Below are positions 44,634 through 53,372 of a DNA stretch of 64,000 nt, piece after piece (positions within the stretch are counted from its first letter, which is position 1; each line of letters starts with the position of its first letter). The position numbers were made by a program, and so were the translations under genes. Source of the DNA: Chitinophaga polysaccharea. GTDB taxonomy: Bacteria > Bacteroidota > Bacteroidia > Chitinophagales > Chitinophagaceae. The stretch covers positions 980,001 to 1,044,000 of the forward strand of contig NZ_CABFVU010000002.1 in NCBI RefSeq assembly GCF_902150045.1, in the 5' to 3' direction. The notes under the pieces are model-generated. The model did no database searches. It saw only the letters and a list, made by a program, of their open reading frames with translations, and had not been told where the DNA came from.

Positions 44634-44641
44634 CAAAAGTA
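44634..44641 (-). promoter_or_regulatory. -7 promoter box of the hemA operon
   Basis: TACTTTTG on the minus strand matches TAnnTTTG; start predicted near 44630, leader about 20 nt. No TTG at the ideal -33 distance. The intergenic space to hemH holds three TGTCATT motifs (44673-44679, 44684-44690, and inverted at 44753-44759). Confidence 0.55.
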
Positions 44642-44803
44642 CTTTCATACGCCCCAAACATAAGAGGTTAGCTGTCATTAGTGTGTCATTTCTACTACTG
44701 GTAATCATTACGACGAAAAAATGATTTTTATCAGGTTTTGCCTTTACAAAAGAATGACAGTTATCGCGCCGTATGCAGGACTTTTCGCTTCCGGCTTTTT
44801 GCT

Positions 44804-44811
44804 TACTTTTG
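44804..44811 (+). promoter_or_regulatory. -7 promoter box of hemH-hemG
   Basis: TACTTTTG matches TAnnTTTG and implies a leader of about 13 nt. It has the same core sequence as the divergent hemA box. Confidence 0.55.
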
Positions 44812-44827
44812 CACCAATTTAAAAGAA

Positions 44828-45871
44828 ATGGTGTCTAAATCTGATGTAGGAATAGTATTAATGAACCTTGGATCGCCAGATTCCACTGCTGTGCCGGATG
44901 TGAAGCGTTATCTGATCGAGTTCCTGATGGACAAGCGTGTGATCGATTATCCCTGGCTGTTCCGTAAGATCTTAATCGAAGGGATCATTGTACCAAAGCG
45001 TGCGGAGCAATCTGCCCGGGCTTATGAATCTATCTGGTGGGAAGAAGGATCACCATTGGTGGCGCTAACGAAACAGCTGCAGATGGCCGTGCAGAACGAT
45101 ATGGAGATACCGGTGGAAATAGCCATGCGTTATGGTAATCCGCATCCGCAGGTGGCTTATGATAATCTCCTTAAGCAAAATCCTGATCTGAAGGAAGTAG
45201 TGCTGTTGCCGTTATATCCGCATTACGCCATGTCTTCCTACGAAACAGCGGTGGAGTACGCACAGGAAATCTACAAAAAGAAAAAATATAAATTCAAGCT
45301 GTCGGTAGTGCCTCCGTTCTACGATGAGCCGGATTATATCCATGCACTTACTGAGAGCATGCGCCCATATTTGCAGCAGGACTATGATTACGTATTGTTC
45401 AGTTATCATGGTTTACCGGAAAGGCATATGCGTAAGGCAGATCCTACCGGTGCGCACTGTATGAAAGTGAACGACTGCTGTCATGTGAAATCACCTGCCC
45501 ATAAATATTGCTATCGTCACCAGATCACTGTTACTACCGAACTGGTAGCAGAGAAGCTGGGACTGCCGCGTGAAAAATGGGGCATCTCCTTCCAGTCGAG
45601 GCTGGGCCGTGAAGAATGGCTGAAACCTTATACGGCCGGTTTGCTGGAAACGTTGCCTGCCGAAGGAAAAAAGAGGTTGCTGATCGTGTGCCCTGCATTT
45701 GTATCGGACTGCCTGGAAACCCTGGAGGAGATAGCTGTGGAAGGAAAACATTCTTTCCTGAACAGCGGTGGTGAGTCTTTTACCATGATCCCGTGTCTGA
45801 ATATTCACCCGTTATGGGTAAAAGCAGTTGTGAAATACTGCACACAGATCATTGCCACTGAAGCCGTTTAA
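44828..45871 (+). CDS. hemH: Ferrochelatase
   Basis: This 347-residue enzyme inserts ferrous iron into protoporphyrin IX. The catalytic His194 (FSYHGLPERH) and the acidic GISFQSRLGREEW region are present, with VLLMNLGSPDS-type N-terminus. An insertion after the His motif carries four cysteines (Cys211, Cys217, Cys218, Cys228), a possible [2Fe-2S] or metal site. The ATG at 44828 follows the -7 box; the longer frame to 44738 crosses it. hemG follows 9 bp later. It diverges from hemA. Confidence 0.95.
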   Translation: MVSKSDVGIVLMNLGSPDSTAVPDVKRYLIEFLMDKRVIDYPWLFRKILIEGIIVPKRAEQSARAYESIWWEEGSPLVALTKQLQMAVQNDMEIPVEIAMRYGNPHPQVAYDNLLKQNPDLKEVVLLPLYPHYAMSSYETAVEYAQEIYKKKKYKFKLSVVPPFYDEPDYIHALTESMRPYLQQDYDYVLFSYHGLPERHMRKADPTGAHCMKVNDCCHVKSPAHKYCYRHQITVTTELVAEKLGLPREKWGISFQSRLGREEWLKPYTAGLLETLPAEGKKRLLIVCPAFVSDCLETLEEIAVEGKHSFLNSGGESFTMIPCLNIHPLWVKAVVKYCTQIIATEAV

Positions 45872-45880
45872 ATTTGCCAT

Positions 45881-47227
45881 ATGTCCGTTCAACCCGTATT
45901 GATTGTCGGCGCCGGCCTGTCCGGGCTAAGTATTGCGTATGAATTACAGAAACTGCAGGTACCTTACCAGGTACTGGAAGTTTCGGACCACACCGGTGGT
46001 GTAATGAAATCCATACAGGAAGATGGTTTTGAACTGGACGCAGGCGCCAATACTATTGCAGCTTCTCCCGAACTGCTGCAATATTTTACGGAACTTGGGC
46101 TGGACAAAGAAATACTGCAGGCAACAGCCGCCAGCAAAAACCGGTTCCTGGTAAGACGGCAGCAACTGCACGCCGTTTCTCCACATCCTTTTAAGATCAT
46201 AGGCTCTCCATACCTGAGCCGCAGCAGTAAATGGCGGCTGTTTACAGAGCGCTTCCGTAAACCGGCGCTTTCAGCAGGAGAGGAAACCGTTAATGATTTT
46301 GTAACAAGAAGATTTAATAAAGAAATTGCAGAATACGTGTTCGATCCTGTGTTGTCGGGCATTTACGCCGGTAATCCTGAGCAGATGAGCATTGTGGAAG
46401 TATTGCCCGCATTGCCGCGGTGGGAGCGGGAATACGGCAGCGTAACCAAAGGACTGATGAAAGATAAAGGCGCCATGGGCGGCCGGAAAATCATCAGTTT
46501 CAAAGGCGGCAACCAGTTGCTCACAAACCGTTTGCAACAATTGCTCACTACGCCTGTACGCTTTAACTGCAGGGTAATGGATATCACTGCCGCTGATAAT
46601 GGATACAGGGTGAGCGTAGTGGAAAATGGCCAGCCCGGAAGTTATACTGCTGAAAAAATTATACTGGCCACGCCTGCCTACAGCACGGCAGAAACCATTA
46701 CCCACCTAGATACAGCAGCTGCTGCACTACTGAACAACGTACATTATCCCCGTATGGCCGTGCTGCACCTGGGCTTTGATGCCGGCGCCCTGCCACAGCC
46801 ACTGGATGGTTTCGGCTTCCTGGTGCCGAATGCAGAGCATATGCATTTCCTCGGCGCTATCTGCAACTCTGCTATTTTCCCGGGTAAAGCGCCCGCAGGA
46901 AAGATCCTGTTCACTGTGTTCCTGGGAGGAGCCAGGCAGGAACAGCTGTTTGATCAGCTGGACCAGGCAACCCTGCAACAACGCGTGGTGGCTGAAATAA
47001 CACCGCTGTTACACCTTTCAGCTCCGCCGGTGATGCAGCGCTTCAGTACCTGGAATAAAGCGATCCCGCAATTAAATGTAGGTCATGTTAAGTTGCGGAA
47101 TGCTGTAACAGACTTTGAAAAAAAATATCCAGGTATCCATATCACGGGGAATTACCTGCAAGGCGTAGCCATCCCCGCTTTACTGCAACATGCCGCCGCT
47201 TTGGCCGCATCTCTGAAGAAAAATTAA
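45881..47227 (+). CDS. hemG: Protoporphyrinogen oxidase (FAD-dependent, HemY type)
   Basis: This 448-residue flavoenzyme oxidises protoporphyrinogen IX to protoporphyrin IX (or coproporphyrinogen in some lineages). The N-terminal FAD site is VLIVGAGLSGLSIAYEL, followed by DHTGGVMKSI and ELDAGANTI; the C-terminal HITGNYLQGVAIP closes the FAD domain. It is the O2-dependent HemY family, not the short flavodoxin-like HemG of E. coli. Order within the pathway implies protoporphyrinogen as substrate because hemF and not a CgdC-type enzyme is present. 9 bp after hemH, one transcript. Confidence 0.94.
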   Translation: MSVQPVLIVGAGLSGLSIAYELQKLQVPYQVLEVSDHTGGVMKSIQEDGFELDAGANTIAASPELLQYFTELGLDKEILQATAASKNRFLVRRQQLHAVSPHPFKIIGSPYLSRSSKWRLFTERFRKPALSAGEETVNDFVTRRFNKEIAEYVFDPVLSGIYAGNPEQMSIVEVLPALPRWEREYGSVTKGLMKDKGAMGGRKIISFKGGNQLLTNRLQQLLTTPVRFNCRVMDITAADNGYRVSVVENGQPGSYTAEKIILATPAYSTAETITHLDTAAAALLNNVHYPRMAVLHLGFDAGALPQPLDGFGFLVPNAEHMHFLGAICNSAIFPGKAPAGKILFTVFLGGARQEQLFDQLDQATLQQRVVAEITPLLHLSAPPVMQRFSTWNKAIPQLNVGHVKLRNAVTDFEKKYPGIHITGNYLQGVAIPALLQHAAALAASLKKN

Positions 47228-47286
47228 AGAGAAAAATAGTTCTTTGTTGCCGTTTTTTCTTAAATTCCATTATAAATTTCCACCAG

Positions 47287-48417
47287 ATGATTGCAGGAAT
47301 TTTAAAAGAGAAAAACGGCGAAACCAGGGTATCTCTAGTCCCTGAAGTAGTAAAACAACTACAGCAAATGTCGGTAACCGTGTGGGTGGAGCAGGGCGCC
47401 GGCAACAATGCCTTTTATAACGACGACGCCTATATGCAGGCGGGCGCGCAAATAAAAACAGCTGCGGAGATCCTCACCGGTGCAGACATCATCTTTACAC
47501 TGCAACCTCCTTCCAGGGAAATAACAGACCAGATCCCCTCGGGGAAAATCATCGCTGGCATTTTACAGCCCCTGTATCGGGTAAATGAAGTAGAGTACTG
47601 GGCTTCCCGTAATATCACTGCTTTCAGTTTAGATACTATTCCCCGCACCACCCGTGCACAGGTAATGGATGTGCTTAGTTCCCAGGCCAATATAGCCGGT
47701 TATAAGGCAGTGTTGCTGGCGGCGTATAGCTATTCCCGTTATTTCCCCATGTTTATGACAGCTGCAGGGAGCATTGCCCCGGCTAAGGTATTGATACTGG
47801 GCGCCGGTGTTGCCGGTTTACAGGCTATTGCCACCGCACGCCGTTTGGGCGCTGTGGTGGAAGTATTTGATACCAGGCCCGCTGTTAAGGAAGAAGTGAT
47901 GAGCCTGGGTGCAAAATTCGTGGAAGTGGAAGGGGCCGCAGATGCTTCCACAGCAGGCGGTTATGCAGTAGAGCAAAGCGAAACGTATAAGCAACAGCAG
48001 CAGCAACGCATCGCTGAAAGCATTGCCAGGGCAGATATTGTGATCACCACTGCACAGATCCCCGGGAAGGCTGCACCCGTACTGGTCAACAATGAAATGC
48101 TCGACCGCATGCGCTCCGGCGCTGTGATCGTAGACCTCGCTGCTGCCACCGGCGGTAATACCAGCGCTACAAAGAACAATGAAACCGTGCAGTATAAAGG
48201 CGTTACCATCATCGGGAATTCAAATCTACCGGCCACTATGCCGGCAGATGCCAGCAAGTTGTACGCAAAGAATGTATTTAACTTCCTGAAACTGATACTT
48301 ACAAAAGAAGGAGCGCTGCACCTGGATTTTGAAGATGATATTGTAAAAGGCGCCTGTATTACGCACAACGGGGAAGTAGTGAATGAACGTGTGAAAAACC
48401 TGATGCAGCCCGCTTAG
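47287..48417 (+). CDS. pntA: NAD(P) transhydrogenase alpha subunit, NAD-binding part (PntAa)
   Basis: These 376 residues form the soluble dI domain of the proton-translocating transhydrogenase, which binds NAD(H) and resembles alanine dehydrogenase. Key segments are VPEVVKQLQQM, the nucleotide site VLILGAGVAGLQAIATARRLGA, and the dI-type PGKAAPVLVNNEML. No membrane helix is present because the membrane part is encoded separately, a split arrangement common in bacteria other than E. coli. The pntAb gene follows after 29 bp. Confidence 0.94.
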   Translation: MIAGILKEKNGETRVSLVPEVVKQLQQMSVTVWVEQGAGNNAFYNDDAYMQAGAQIKTAAEILTGADIIFTLQPPSREITDQIPSGKIIAGILQPLYRVNEVEYWASRNITAFSLDTIPRTTRAQVMDVLSSQANIAGYKAVLLAAYSYSRYFPMFMTAAGSIAPAKVLILGAGVAGLQAIATARRLGAVVEVFDTRPAVKEEVMSLGAKFVEVEGAADASTAGGYAVEQSETYKQQQQQRIAESIARADIVITTAQIPGKAAPVLVNNEMLDRMRSGAVIVDLAAATGGNTSATKNNETVQYKGVTIIGNSNLPATMPADASKLYAKNVFNFLKLILTKEGALHLDFEDDIVKGACITHNGEVVNERVKNLMQPA

Positions 48418-48446
48418 TAGTTGAGATCGTAAAATACCCGTCTGAT

Positions 48447-48758
48447 ATGGAATATATTTTAACTTTTCTTCGCCAGCATATCGATCTTATCTACATCGTT
48501 ATCCTGTCTGTTTTTCTGGGAATAGAAGTGATTTCGAGGGTGCCATCCGTGTTGCATACCCCGTTGATGAGCGGCGCCAATGCCATTCATGGCGTGGTTA
48601 TCATCGGGGCTATTATTGTAATGGGGAAAGCGGAAACGGATAATTATCCTGCACTGATCATCGGCTTCCTGGCCGTAATACTTGGTACGATCAACGTGGT
48701 GGGAGGTTTTGTGGTAACCGACCGTATGCTGGAAATGTTCAAAGGAAAAAAGAAATAG
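48447..48758 (+). CDS. NAD(P) transhydrogenase alpha subunit, membrane part (PntAb)
   Basis: These 103 residues hold three or four transmembrane helices (IDLIYIVILSVFLGIEVI, then NAIHGVVIIGAIIVMG and ALIIGFLAVILGTINVVGGF), the dII alpha piece of the transhydrogenase proton channel. The SGANAIHG motif is conserved. It lies between pntAa and pntB and completes the split alpha subunit. Confidence 0.93.
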   Translation: MEYILTFLRQHIDLIYIVILSVFLGIEVISRVPSVLHTPLMSGANAIHGVVIIGAIIVMGKAETDNYPALIIGFLAVILGTINVVGGFVVTDRMLEMFKGKKK

Positions 48759-48831
48759 CTGTAAAACGGTTGCCAGTACACAGGTATTAACTGTTCAACA
48801 GCGGAAAGCTAACGGCTAAAAGCATATACTT

Positions 48832-50298
48832 ATGGGATCCAGCATTTTATCAATTATTTACCTGATCGGCTCTGTTACTTTTATCCTCGGACTGAAAATG
48901 TTAAGTAAACCGGATACTGCCCGCAAAGGCAATATGGTAGCGGCTGCGGGGATGTCGCTGGCTATCCTTGGCACCATCTTTCTCTACCGGGTGAATGATG
49001 CCCCCCTGCATAACTATGGCTGGATATTCACCGGGCTCGCCATTGGTGGCATAATAGGCGTGTTGTCTGCCAAAAAAGTGAAGATGACCGCCATGCCGGA
49101 AATGGTAAGCATGTTCAACGGAATGGGCGGCGCCTGCGCGGCGCTGATTTCCATTGTGGAGTTTGATCACCTGATCAAACTGATAAAAAACCTGTATGCG
49201 CCCGTTGCCGACGACCACCTGGCGTTGCAACTGCTGGAGTCATCCACTTCCAGGGGAACCGTGATCATTATTCTGCTGAGCCTTATCATAGGCGCTGTAT
49301 CCTGTGCCGGCAGCATAGTGGCCTGGGGAAAGCTCACCGGTAAAGTGAAGGACTTTTCCTTCAATGGTCAGCATTTTCTTAACCTGGGGGTATTAACACT
49401 GATCGTTGGATTATCTGTGTGGCTGGTATGTATTTTCGACACTTCGCCGGGAACAGCTCTCACAGTGTTCTATATAATTTTCGGACTGGCATTGTTCTAT
49501 GGTGTATTATTCGTAATGCCGATCGGAGGCGCGGATATGCCTGTAGTGATATCGCTGCTTAATTCTTTTACGGGGGTAGCTGCTGCCTGTGGCGGATTCC
49601 TTTACAGTAACCCGGTGATGCTCACTGGTGGTATCCTGGTAGGTTCTGCGGGTACTATCCTCACTATCCTGATGTGCAAGGCCATGAACCGGTCCCTGAA
49701 AAATGTGCTGATAGGCTCCTTTGGTGGTGGTGCAGCCGGTGCGGCCGCAGCTGGAAAGGATCAGGGCAATTATAAAGAGATCAGTTTGAACGATGCCGCT
49801 GTAGTGCTGGCCTATGCCAGTAAAGTGATTATAGTGCCGGGGTATGGCCTGGCCGTAGCGCAGGCCCAGCACGCTTGTCATGAGCTGGAGAAACAACTGG
49901 AAGAAAAAGGAGTAGAGGTAAAATATGCTATTCACCCCGTAGCAGGCCGTATGCCTGGTCATATGAACGTGCTACTGGCGGAGGCAGATGTACCTTATGA
50001 GAAGTTACTGGAAATGGAAGATGCAAACGCTGAATTCCCTACTACTGATGCAGTATTGATCTTAGGCGCCAACGATGTGGTAAATCCTGCCGCGAAAAGT
50101 GATCCTGCCAGTCCTATTTACGGGATGCCTATCCTGGAAGTGGAAAACGCCAAAGTGGTGATCGTAAATAAACGCAGCATGAAACCGGGATACGCCGGTA
50201 TTGAAAACGATCTCTTTTTCCAGCCCAAAACGTCTATGCTGTTTGGCGATGCGAAGAAGGTGCTGCAGGAACTGCTTTCTGCTATTAAGGAGGTGTAG
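48832..50298 (+). CDS. pntB: NAD(P) transhydrogenase beta subunit
   Basis: This 488-residue subunit has the rest of the dII membrane channel (about eight or nine helices, residues 1-275) and the C-terminal NADP-binding dIII domain (VIIVPGYGLAVAQAQHA, the NAEFPTTDAVLILGANDVVNPAA segment). Together with PntAa/PntAb it couples proton flow to NADPH formation. It follows pntAb by 73 bp. A 190-bp palindromic repeat begins 2 bp after its stop codon. Confidence 0.95.
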   Translation: MGSSILSIIYLIGSVTFILGLKMLSKPDTARKGNMVAAAGMSLAILGTIFLYRVNDAPLHNYGWIFTGLAIGGIIGVLSAKKVKMTAMPEMVSMFNGMGGACAALISIVEFDHLIKLIKNLYAPVADDHLALQLLESSTSRGTVIIILLSLIIGAVSCAGSIVAWGKLTGKVKDFSFNGQHFLNLGVLTLIVGLSVWLVCIFDTSPGTALTVFYIIFGLALFYGVLFVMPIGGADMPVVISLLNSFTGVAAACGGFLYSNPVMLTGGILVGSAGTILTILMCKAMNRSLKNVLIGSFGGGAAGAAAAGKDQGNYKEISLNDAAVVLAYASKVIIVPGYGLAVAQAQHACHELEKQLEEKGVEVKYAIHPVAGRMPGHMNVLLAEADVPYEKLLEMEDANAEFPTTDAVLILGANDVVNPAAKSDPASPIYGMPILEVENAKVVIVNKRSMKPGYAGIENDLFFQPKTSMLFGDAKKVLQELLSAIKEV

Positions 50299-50299
50299 A

Positions 50300-50489
50300 G
50301 CGGGTTTTGTCTTTTTCAGGATTATGATGATTTCTATGATTATATTTTTGGATTTTAATAAAGACTAAGGGAGATATAAGCCGGTACATCTGCTCATATC
50401 TCCCTTAATTATTTTCAAAATTCAATAGTAAAAGCAAAAATCAAAGTAATCATCGAAATCATCATAATCCTGAAAAAGACAAAATTCGC
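50300..50489. repeat. 190-bp palindromic repeat element, copy 1
   Basis: The ends are 35-bp inverted repeats (50300-50334 and 50455-50489, 33 of 35 paired). An inner hairpin (50366-50381 with 50392-50407, 15 of 16) encloses a CGGTACATCT loop. No coding frame is apparent. It starts 2 bp after the pntB stop and ends where the rsmF -7 box begins. Copy 2 has the same length and ~93% identity by eye. Confidence 0.85.
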
Positions 50490-50497
50490 TAAATTTG
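50490..50497 (+). promoter_or_regulatory. -7 promoter box of the rsmF-like gene
   Basis: TAAATTTG matches TAnnTTTG and abuts the right end of palindromic copy 1, so any -33 contacts fall inside the repeat arm. Confidence 0.5.
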
Positions 50498-50511
50498 TCG
50501 AAAAAACTCTC

Positions 50512-51915
50512 GTGTCCAGTCACTTACCAGCGGCACTGCTAGACTCATTAGCAGGACTTCCGGGTTATAACCGGGAAACATTTGAGCAGGTGCATGCCGC
50601 CGCCGAAAAAATTACTTCACTCCGATTGAATCCCAATAAAATAAAAGCGCCGGAACAGGTCAGTACTGTGTTGCAGTCACTGTCGGCCGATGGCGTAACC
50701 CAGGTACCGTGGAGTAGTCAGGGGTACTATTTGCCGGAACGGCCTTCCTTTACTTTTGATCCTTATTTTCATGCAGGCGCTTATTATGTGCAGGAAGCAT
50801 CTTCCATGTTCCTGGAACAGGTGGTACGTGCAACAGTAGATCTGACGCAGTCGCTGAAGGTACTAGATCTCTGCGCTGCGCCGGGTGGAAAATCTACGCT
50901 GTTACAGTCGCTGATAAGTCGCGATAGCCTGCTGGTGGCCAATGAGGTGATCAAGGCAAGAGCGGGACTGCTGGCCGACAATCTTACAAAATGGGGTGCC
51001 GCCAACGTGGTGGTAAGCAATAATGACCCGCGCGATTTTTCAAGGCTGCCCGGTTATTTTGACCTGGCAGTGGTAGACGCGCCCTGTTCAGGTTCCGGCT
51101 TATTCCGCCGTGATCCGGAACTGGTGGAAGAATGGTCGCCAGAAAATGTAACCCTCTGCAGCCAGCGCCAGCAAAGGATCCTGGCAGATGTATTACCGGC
51201 TGTAAAAGAAGGCGGCGTTGTTATTTATTCAACCTGTTCTTTCTCTGAGGAAGAAGATGAAGCGATCCTGGATTGGCTGGCAGATCATTTTGAGCTGGAA
51301 AACATCCCGGTTCCGCTGGATACCGGGTGGAATATTGTTACAACGGCAACGCATAAACGAAACTGTACAGGCTACCGGTTTTATCCCGATCAATTGAAAG
51401 GGGAAGGGTTTTTTATTGCAGCATTCCGTAAACGTAGCGGTGAAACTCCCCGTAAACCAAAGCAGCATAAATCAATGGCACTCACTCCCCGGCAGCAGGA
51501 GGTGATCACTCCCTGGATAAATATCCCGGCAGATTACCAGTATTTTATGCACCAGGAAGAAGTATTGATCCTTCCTCCGTTACTGGCTGCAGAAATACCA
51601 TTGTTGCGGCAACAATTGTATATTCGCAAAGCGGGCGTAAAAGCAGGGCATCCCAGTGCCAAGGAATTAATTCCCGATCATCAGCTGGCTGCGAGCATAT
51701 TGGTGTCGGATGAATTACCATCGGTATCGCTGGATCTACGACAGGCATTGCAGTACCTGCGTAAGGAAGATCCCGTAGTGAGCACACGGGTGCGCGGCTG
51801 GGCGCTGATAAAATATGAAGGCATGAACCTCGGCTGGGCAAAGATTTTACCCAACCGCATGAACAATTACTACCCGAAAGAATTGCGTATCCTGAAAGAA
51901 ATTACAGGACTGTAA
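50512..51915 (+). CDS. RsmF/NOL1-NOP2-Sun-type RNA cytosine-C5 methyltransferase
   Basis: This 467-residue enzyme methylates C5 of a cytosine in rRNA or tRNA. The SAM motif is VLDLCAAPGGKST, with the PC motif VVDAPCSGSGLFRRDPE (Cys about 191) and the TC motif STCSFSEEEDE carrying the catalytic cysteine (about 242). The C-terminal ~130 residues (RGWALIKYEGMNLGWAKIL) form an RsmF-type PUA-like region. The only start consistent with homology is GTG 50512. Its promoter sits against the palindromic repeat. Confidence 0.92.
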   Translation: MSSHLPAALLDSLAGLPGYNRETFEQVHAAAEKITSLRLNPNKIKAPEQVSTVLQSLSADGVTQVPWSSQGYYLPERPSFTFDPYFHAGAYYVQEASSMFLEQVVRATVDLTQSLKVLDLCAAPGGKSTLLQSLISRDSLLVANEVIKARAGLLADNLTKWGAANVVVSNNDPRDFSRLPGYFDLAVVDAPCSGSGLFRRDPELVEEWSPENVTLCSQRQQRILADVLPAVKEGGVVIYSTCSFSEEEDEAILDWLADHFELENIPVPLDTGWNIVTTATHKRNCTGYRFYPDQLKGEGFFIAAFRKRSGETPRKPKQHKSMALTPRQQEVITPWINIPADYQYFMHQEEVLILPPLLAAEIPLLRQQLYIRKAGVKAGHPSAKELIPDHQLAASILVSDELPSVSLDLRQALQYLRKEDPVVSTRVRGWALIKYEGMNLGWAKILPNRMNNYYPKELRILKEITGL

Positions 51916-52123
51916 AGAATACATAACTGCTATTTATCCGGGAATAATACCAACTTTGAAATACAGTGCCAACAGGAGCGCCGTTTATAACGGCTGCCAC
52001 AACAAAAAGGGATTTTCTCCGTTTGGTTTATTAAATAATTTTGTCAATTTTAACGCATATATTCGTTGCCCGAAATAGCAGATAAAAATTTGAATATTCT
52101 GCTACATCATAAACAGAGTTAGT

Positions 52124-53092
52124 ATGATAAAATCGATTCTTTCAATCGCATTGTTTGGTTTCAGTGCGGTAGCGGCGCAGGCGCAGGATACGCTTGAAGT
52201 GCAAGGTACCTCGCCTGCTCTCTACATATCCCATATTGTTAAAAAAGGAGAAAATTTCTATAGCCTCAGCCGCGCTTATGGCTTGCCGCCAAAAGAAATT
52301 GCCGCAGCCAATAAAGTGAGTATGGACCAGGGTTTACAGCTGGGACGCAAGCTGCATATCCCGCTTACTGCTGCTAACTTTTCACAGAAGGCAGATGCTT
52401 CCGGCAAACCGGTATATCATAAAGTTGCTGAAAAGGAAACTTTATACCGCGTGAGTGTAAACTATAACAAAGTACCACTGGATAATATCCGGCAGTGGAA
52501 CAGCTTTTCCGGTGACGGGCTGAAAAAAGACAGCTACATCATTGTAGGTTATGTGAAAGCAGCCGGCGGTGCAGCTGAAGCAGCTCCGCGTCCTGAAAAA
52601 GTAAAAGAGAAAGCCACTGCTGCACCGGAGCCGGTGGTTGTGTCAACTCCTCCACCGCCGCCCGCCGCAAAGGAAACGCCTAAGAAAGAGCCTGAGCCAA
52701 CACCGGCAGAAGAAACATCTGCTCCTGTTGCTGCGGCACCTGCGCCCGCCCCTGTTAAATCTGCTCCTGTTAGCAGCAGCACCGATTTTGAGCAATTGTA
52801 TGAACAACAGACCAACGGCGGCAAAAAAACTACTTCAGAAAAGGGCCCTGGTACCTGGTTTAAGAGCAATGCAGTAGGTAAATACTACGCGTTGCATAAC
52901 ACGGCGCCCCGCGGAACCATCATCAAAGTAACAAATCCGCTGAACGGTAAATCCGTATACGCAAAAGTACTGGACGTAATCCCACAGATGAAAGCCAATG
53001 CCGGCCTCATCATCAAGCTGAGCGACAGTGCCATGCAGGCGCTCGGCAGCAATGAAACGAAGTTTTATTGCGAACTGAGTTACGAGGATTAG
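52124..53092 (+). CDS. Secreted LysM protein with RlpA-like C-terminal domain
   Basis: This 322-residue exported protein (signal MIKSILSIALFGFSAVAAQA) has two LysM motifs (about 34-80, ISHIVKKGENFYSLSRAYG; and 95-142, HKVAEKETLYRVSVNYN) that bind peptidoglycan, a Pro/Ala-rich linker (about 150-215), and a C-terminal double-psi beta-barrel-like domain (about 245-322, YYALHNTAPRGTIIKVTNPLNGK) as in RlpA. A cell-wall binding or glycan-lyase role is inferred. The start of copy 2 of the palindromic repeat overlaps its stop codon. Confidence 0.85.
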   Translation: MIKSILSIALFGFSAVAAQAQDTLEVQGTSPALYISHIVKKGENFYSLSRAYGLPPKEIAAANKVSMDQGLQLGRKLHIPLTAANFSQKADASGKPVYHKVAEKETLYRVSVNYNKVPLDNIRQWNSFSGDGLKKDSYIIVGYVKAAGGAAEAAPRPEKVKEKATAAPEPVVVSTPPPPPAAKETPKKEPEPTPAEETSAPVAAAPAPAPVKSAPVSSSTDFEQLYEQQTNGGKKTTSEKGPGTWFKSNAVGKYYALHNTAPRGTIIKVTNPLNGKSVYAKVLDVIPQMKANAGLIIKLSDSAMQALGSNETKFYCELSYED

Positions 53093-53281
53093 CGGATTTT
53101 GTCTTTTTCAGGATTAAGATGATTTTGCTGATTATATTTTTGGGATTTAATAAAGACTAAGGGAGATATAAGCCGGTACATCTGCTTATATCTCCCTTAA
53201 TTATTATCAAAATTCAATAGTAAAAGCAAAAATCAGGGTAATCATCGAAATCATCTTAATCCTGAAAAAGACAAAACCCGC
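53092..53281. repeat. 190-bp palindromic repeat element, copy 2
   Basis: It has the same layout as copy 1: 35-bp terminal inverted repeats (53092-53126 and 53247-53281, 33 of 35) and an inner hairpin whose 16-bp arms match perfectly. About 14 differences from copy 1 by eye. One is compensatory: the left-arm T at the ATTATG position is A here, and the opposing right-arm A is T. The first base is the last base of the upstream stop codon. Confidence 0.85.
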
Positions 53282-53302
53282 TTATATCTCAAACCCAAAC
53301 CC

Positions 53303-53362
53303 AAAAGCAAAAATCAAAGTAATCATCGAAATCATCATAATCAGTGTTCCAAGACAAAAGCC
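53303..53362. repeat. Truncated third copy of the palindromic repeat
   Basis: About 40 bp from 53303 match the right arm of copy 1 exactly, then the sequence diverges but keeps an AGACAAAAGCC end. It follows a short GCTTATATCTC piece (53280-53290) like the inner hairpin, as if most of a copy had been deleted. It lies between copy 2 and the end of fmt. Confidence 0.7.
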
Positions 53363-53372
53363 GAAGGCGCTC

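Noticed and set aside
53303..53362. CRISPR-like repeats near 50-53 kb
   Set aside because: The repeats are palindromic 190-bp elements 2.8 kb apart with genes between; no regular repeat-spacer array and no cas genes.
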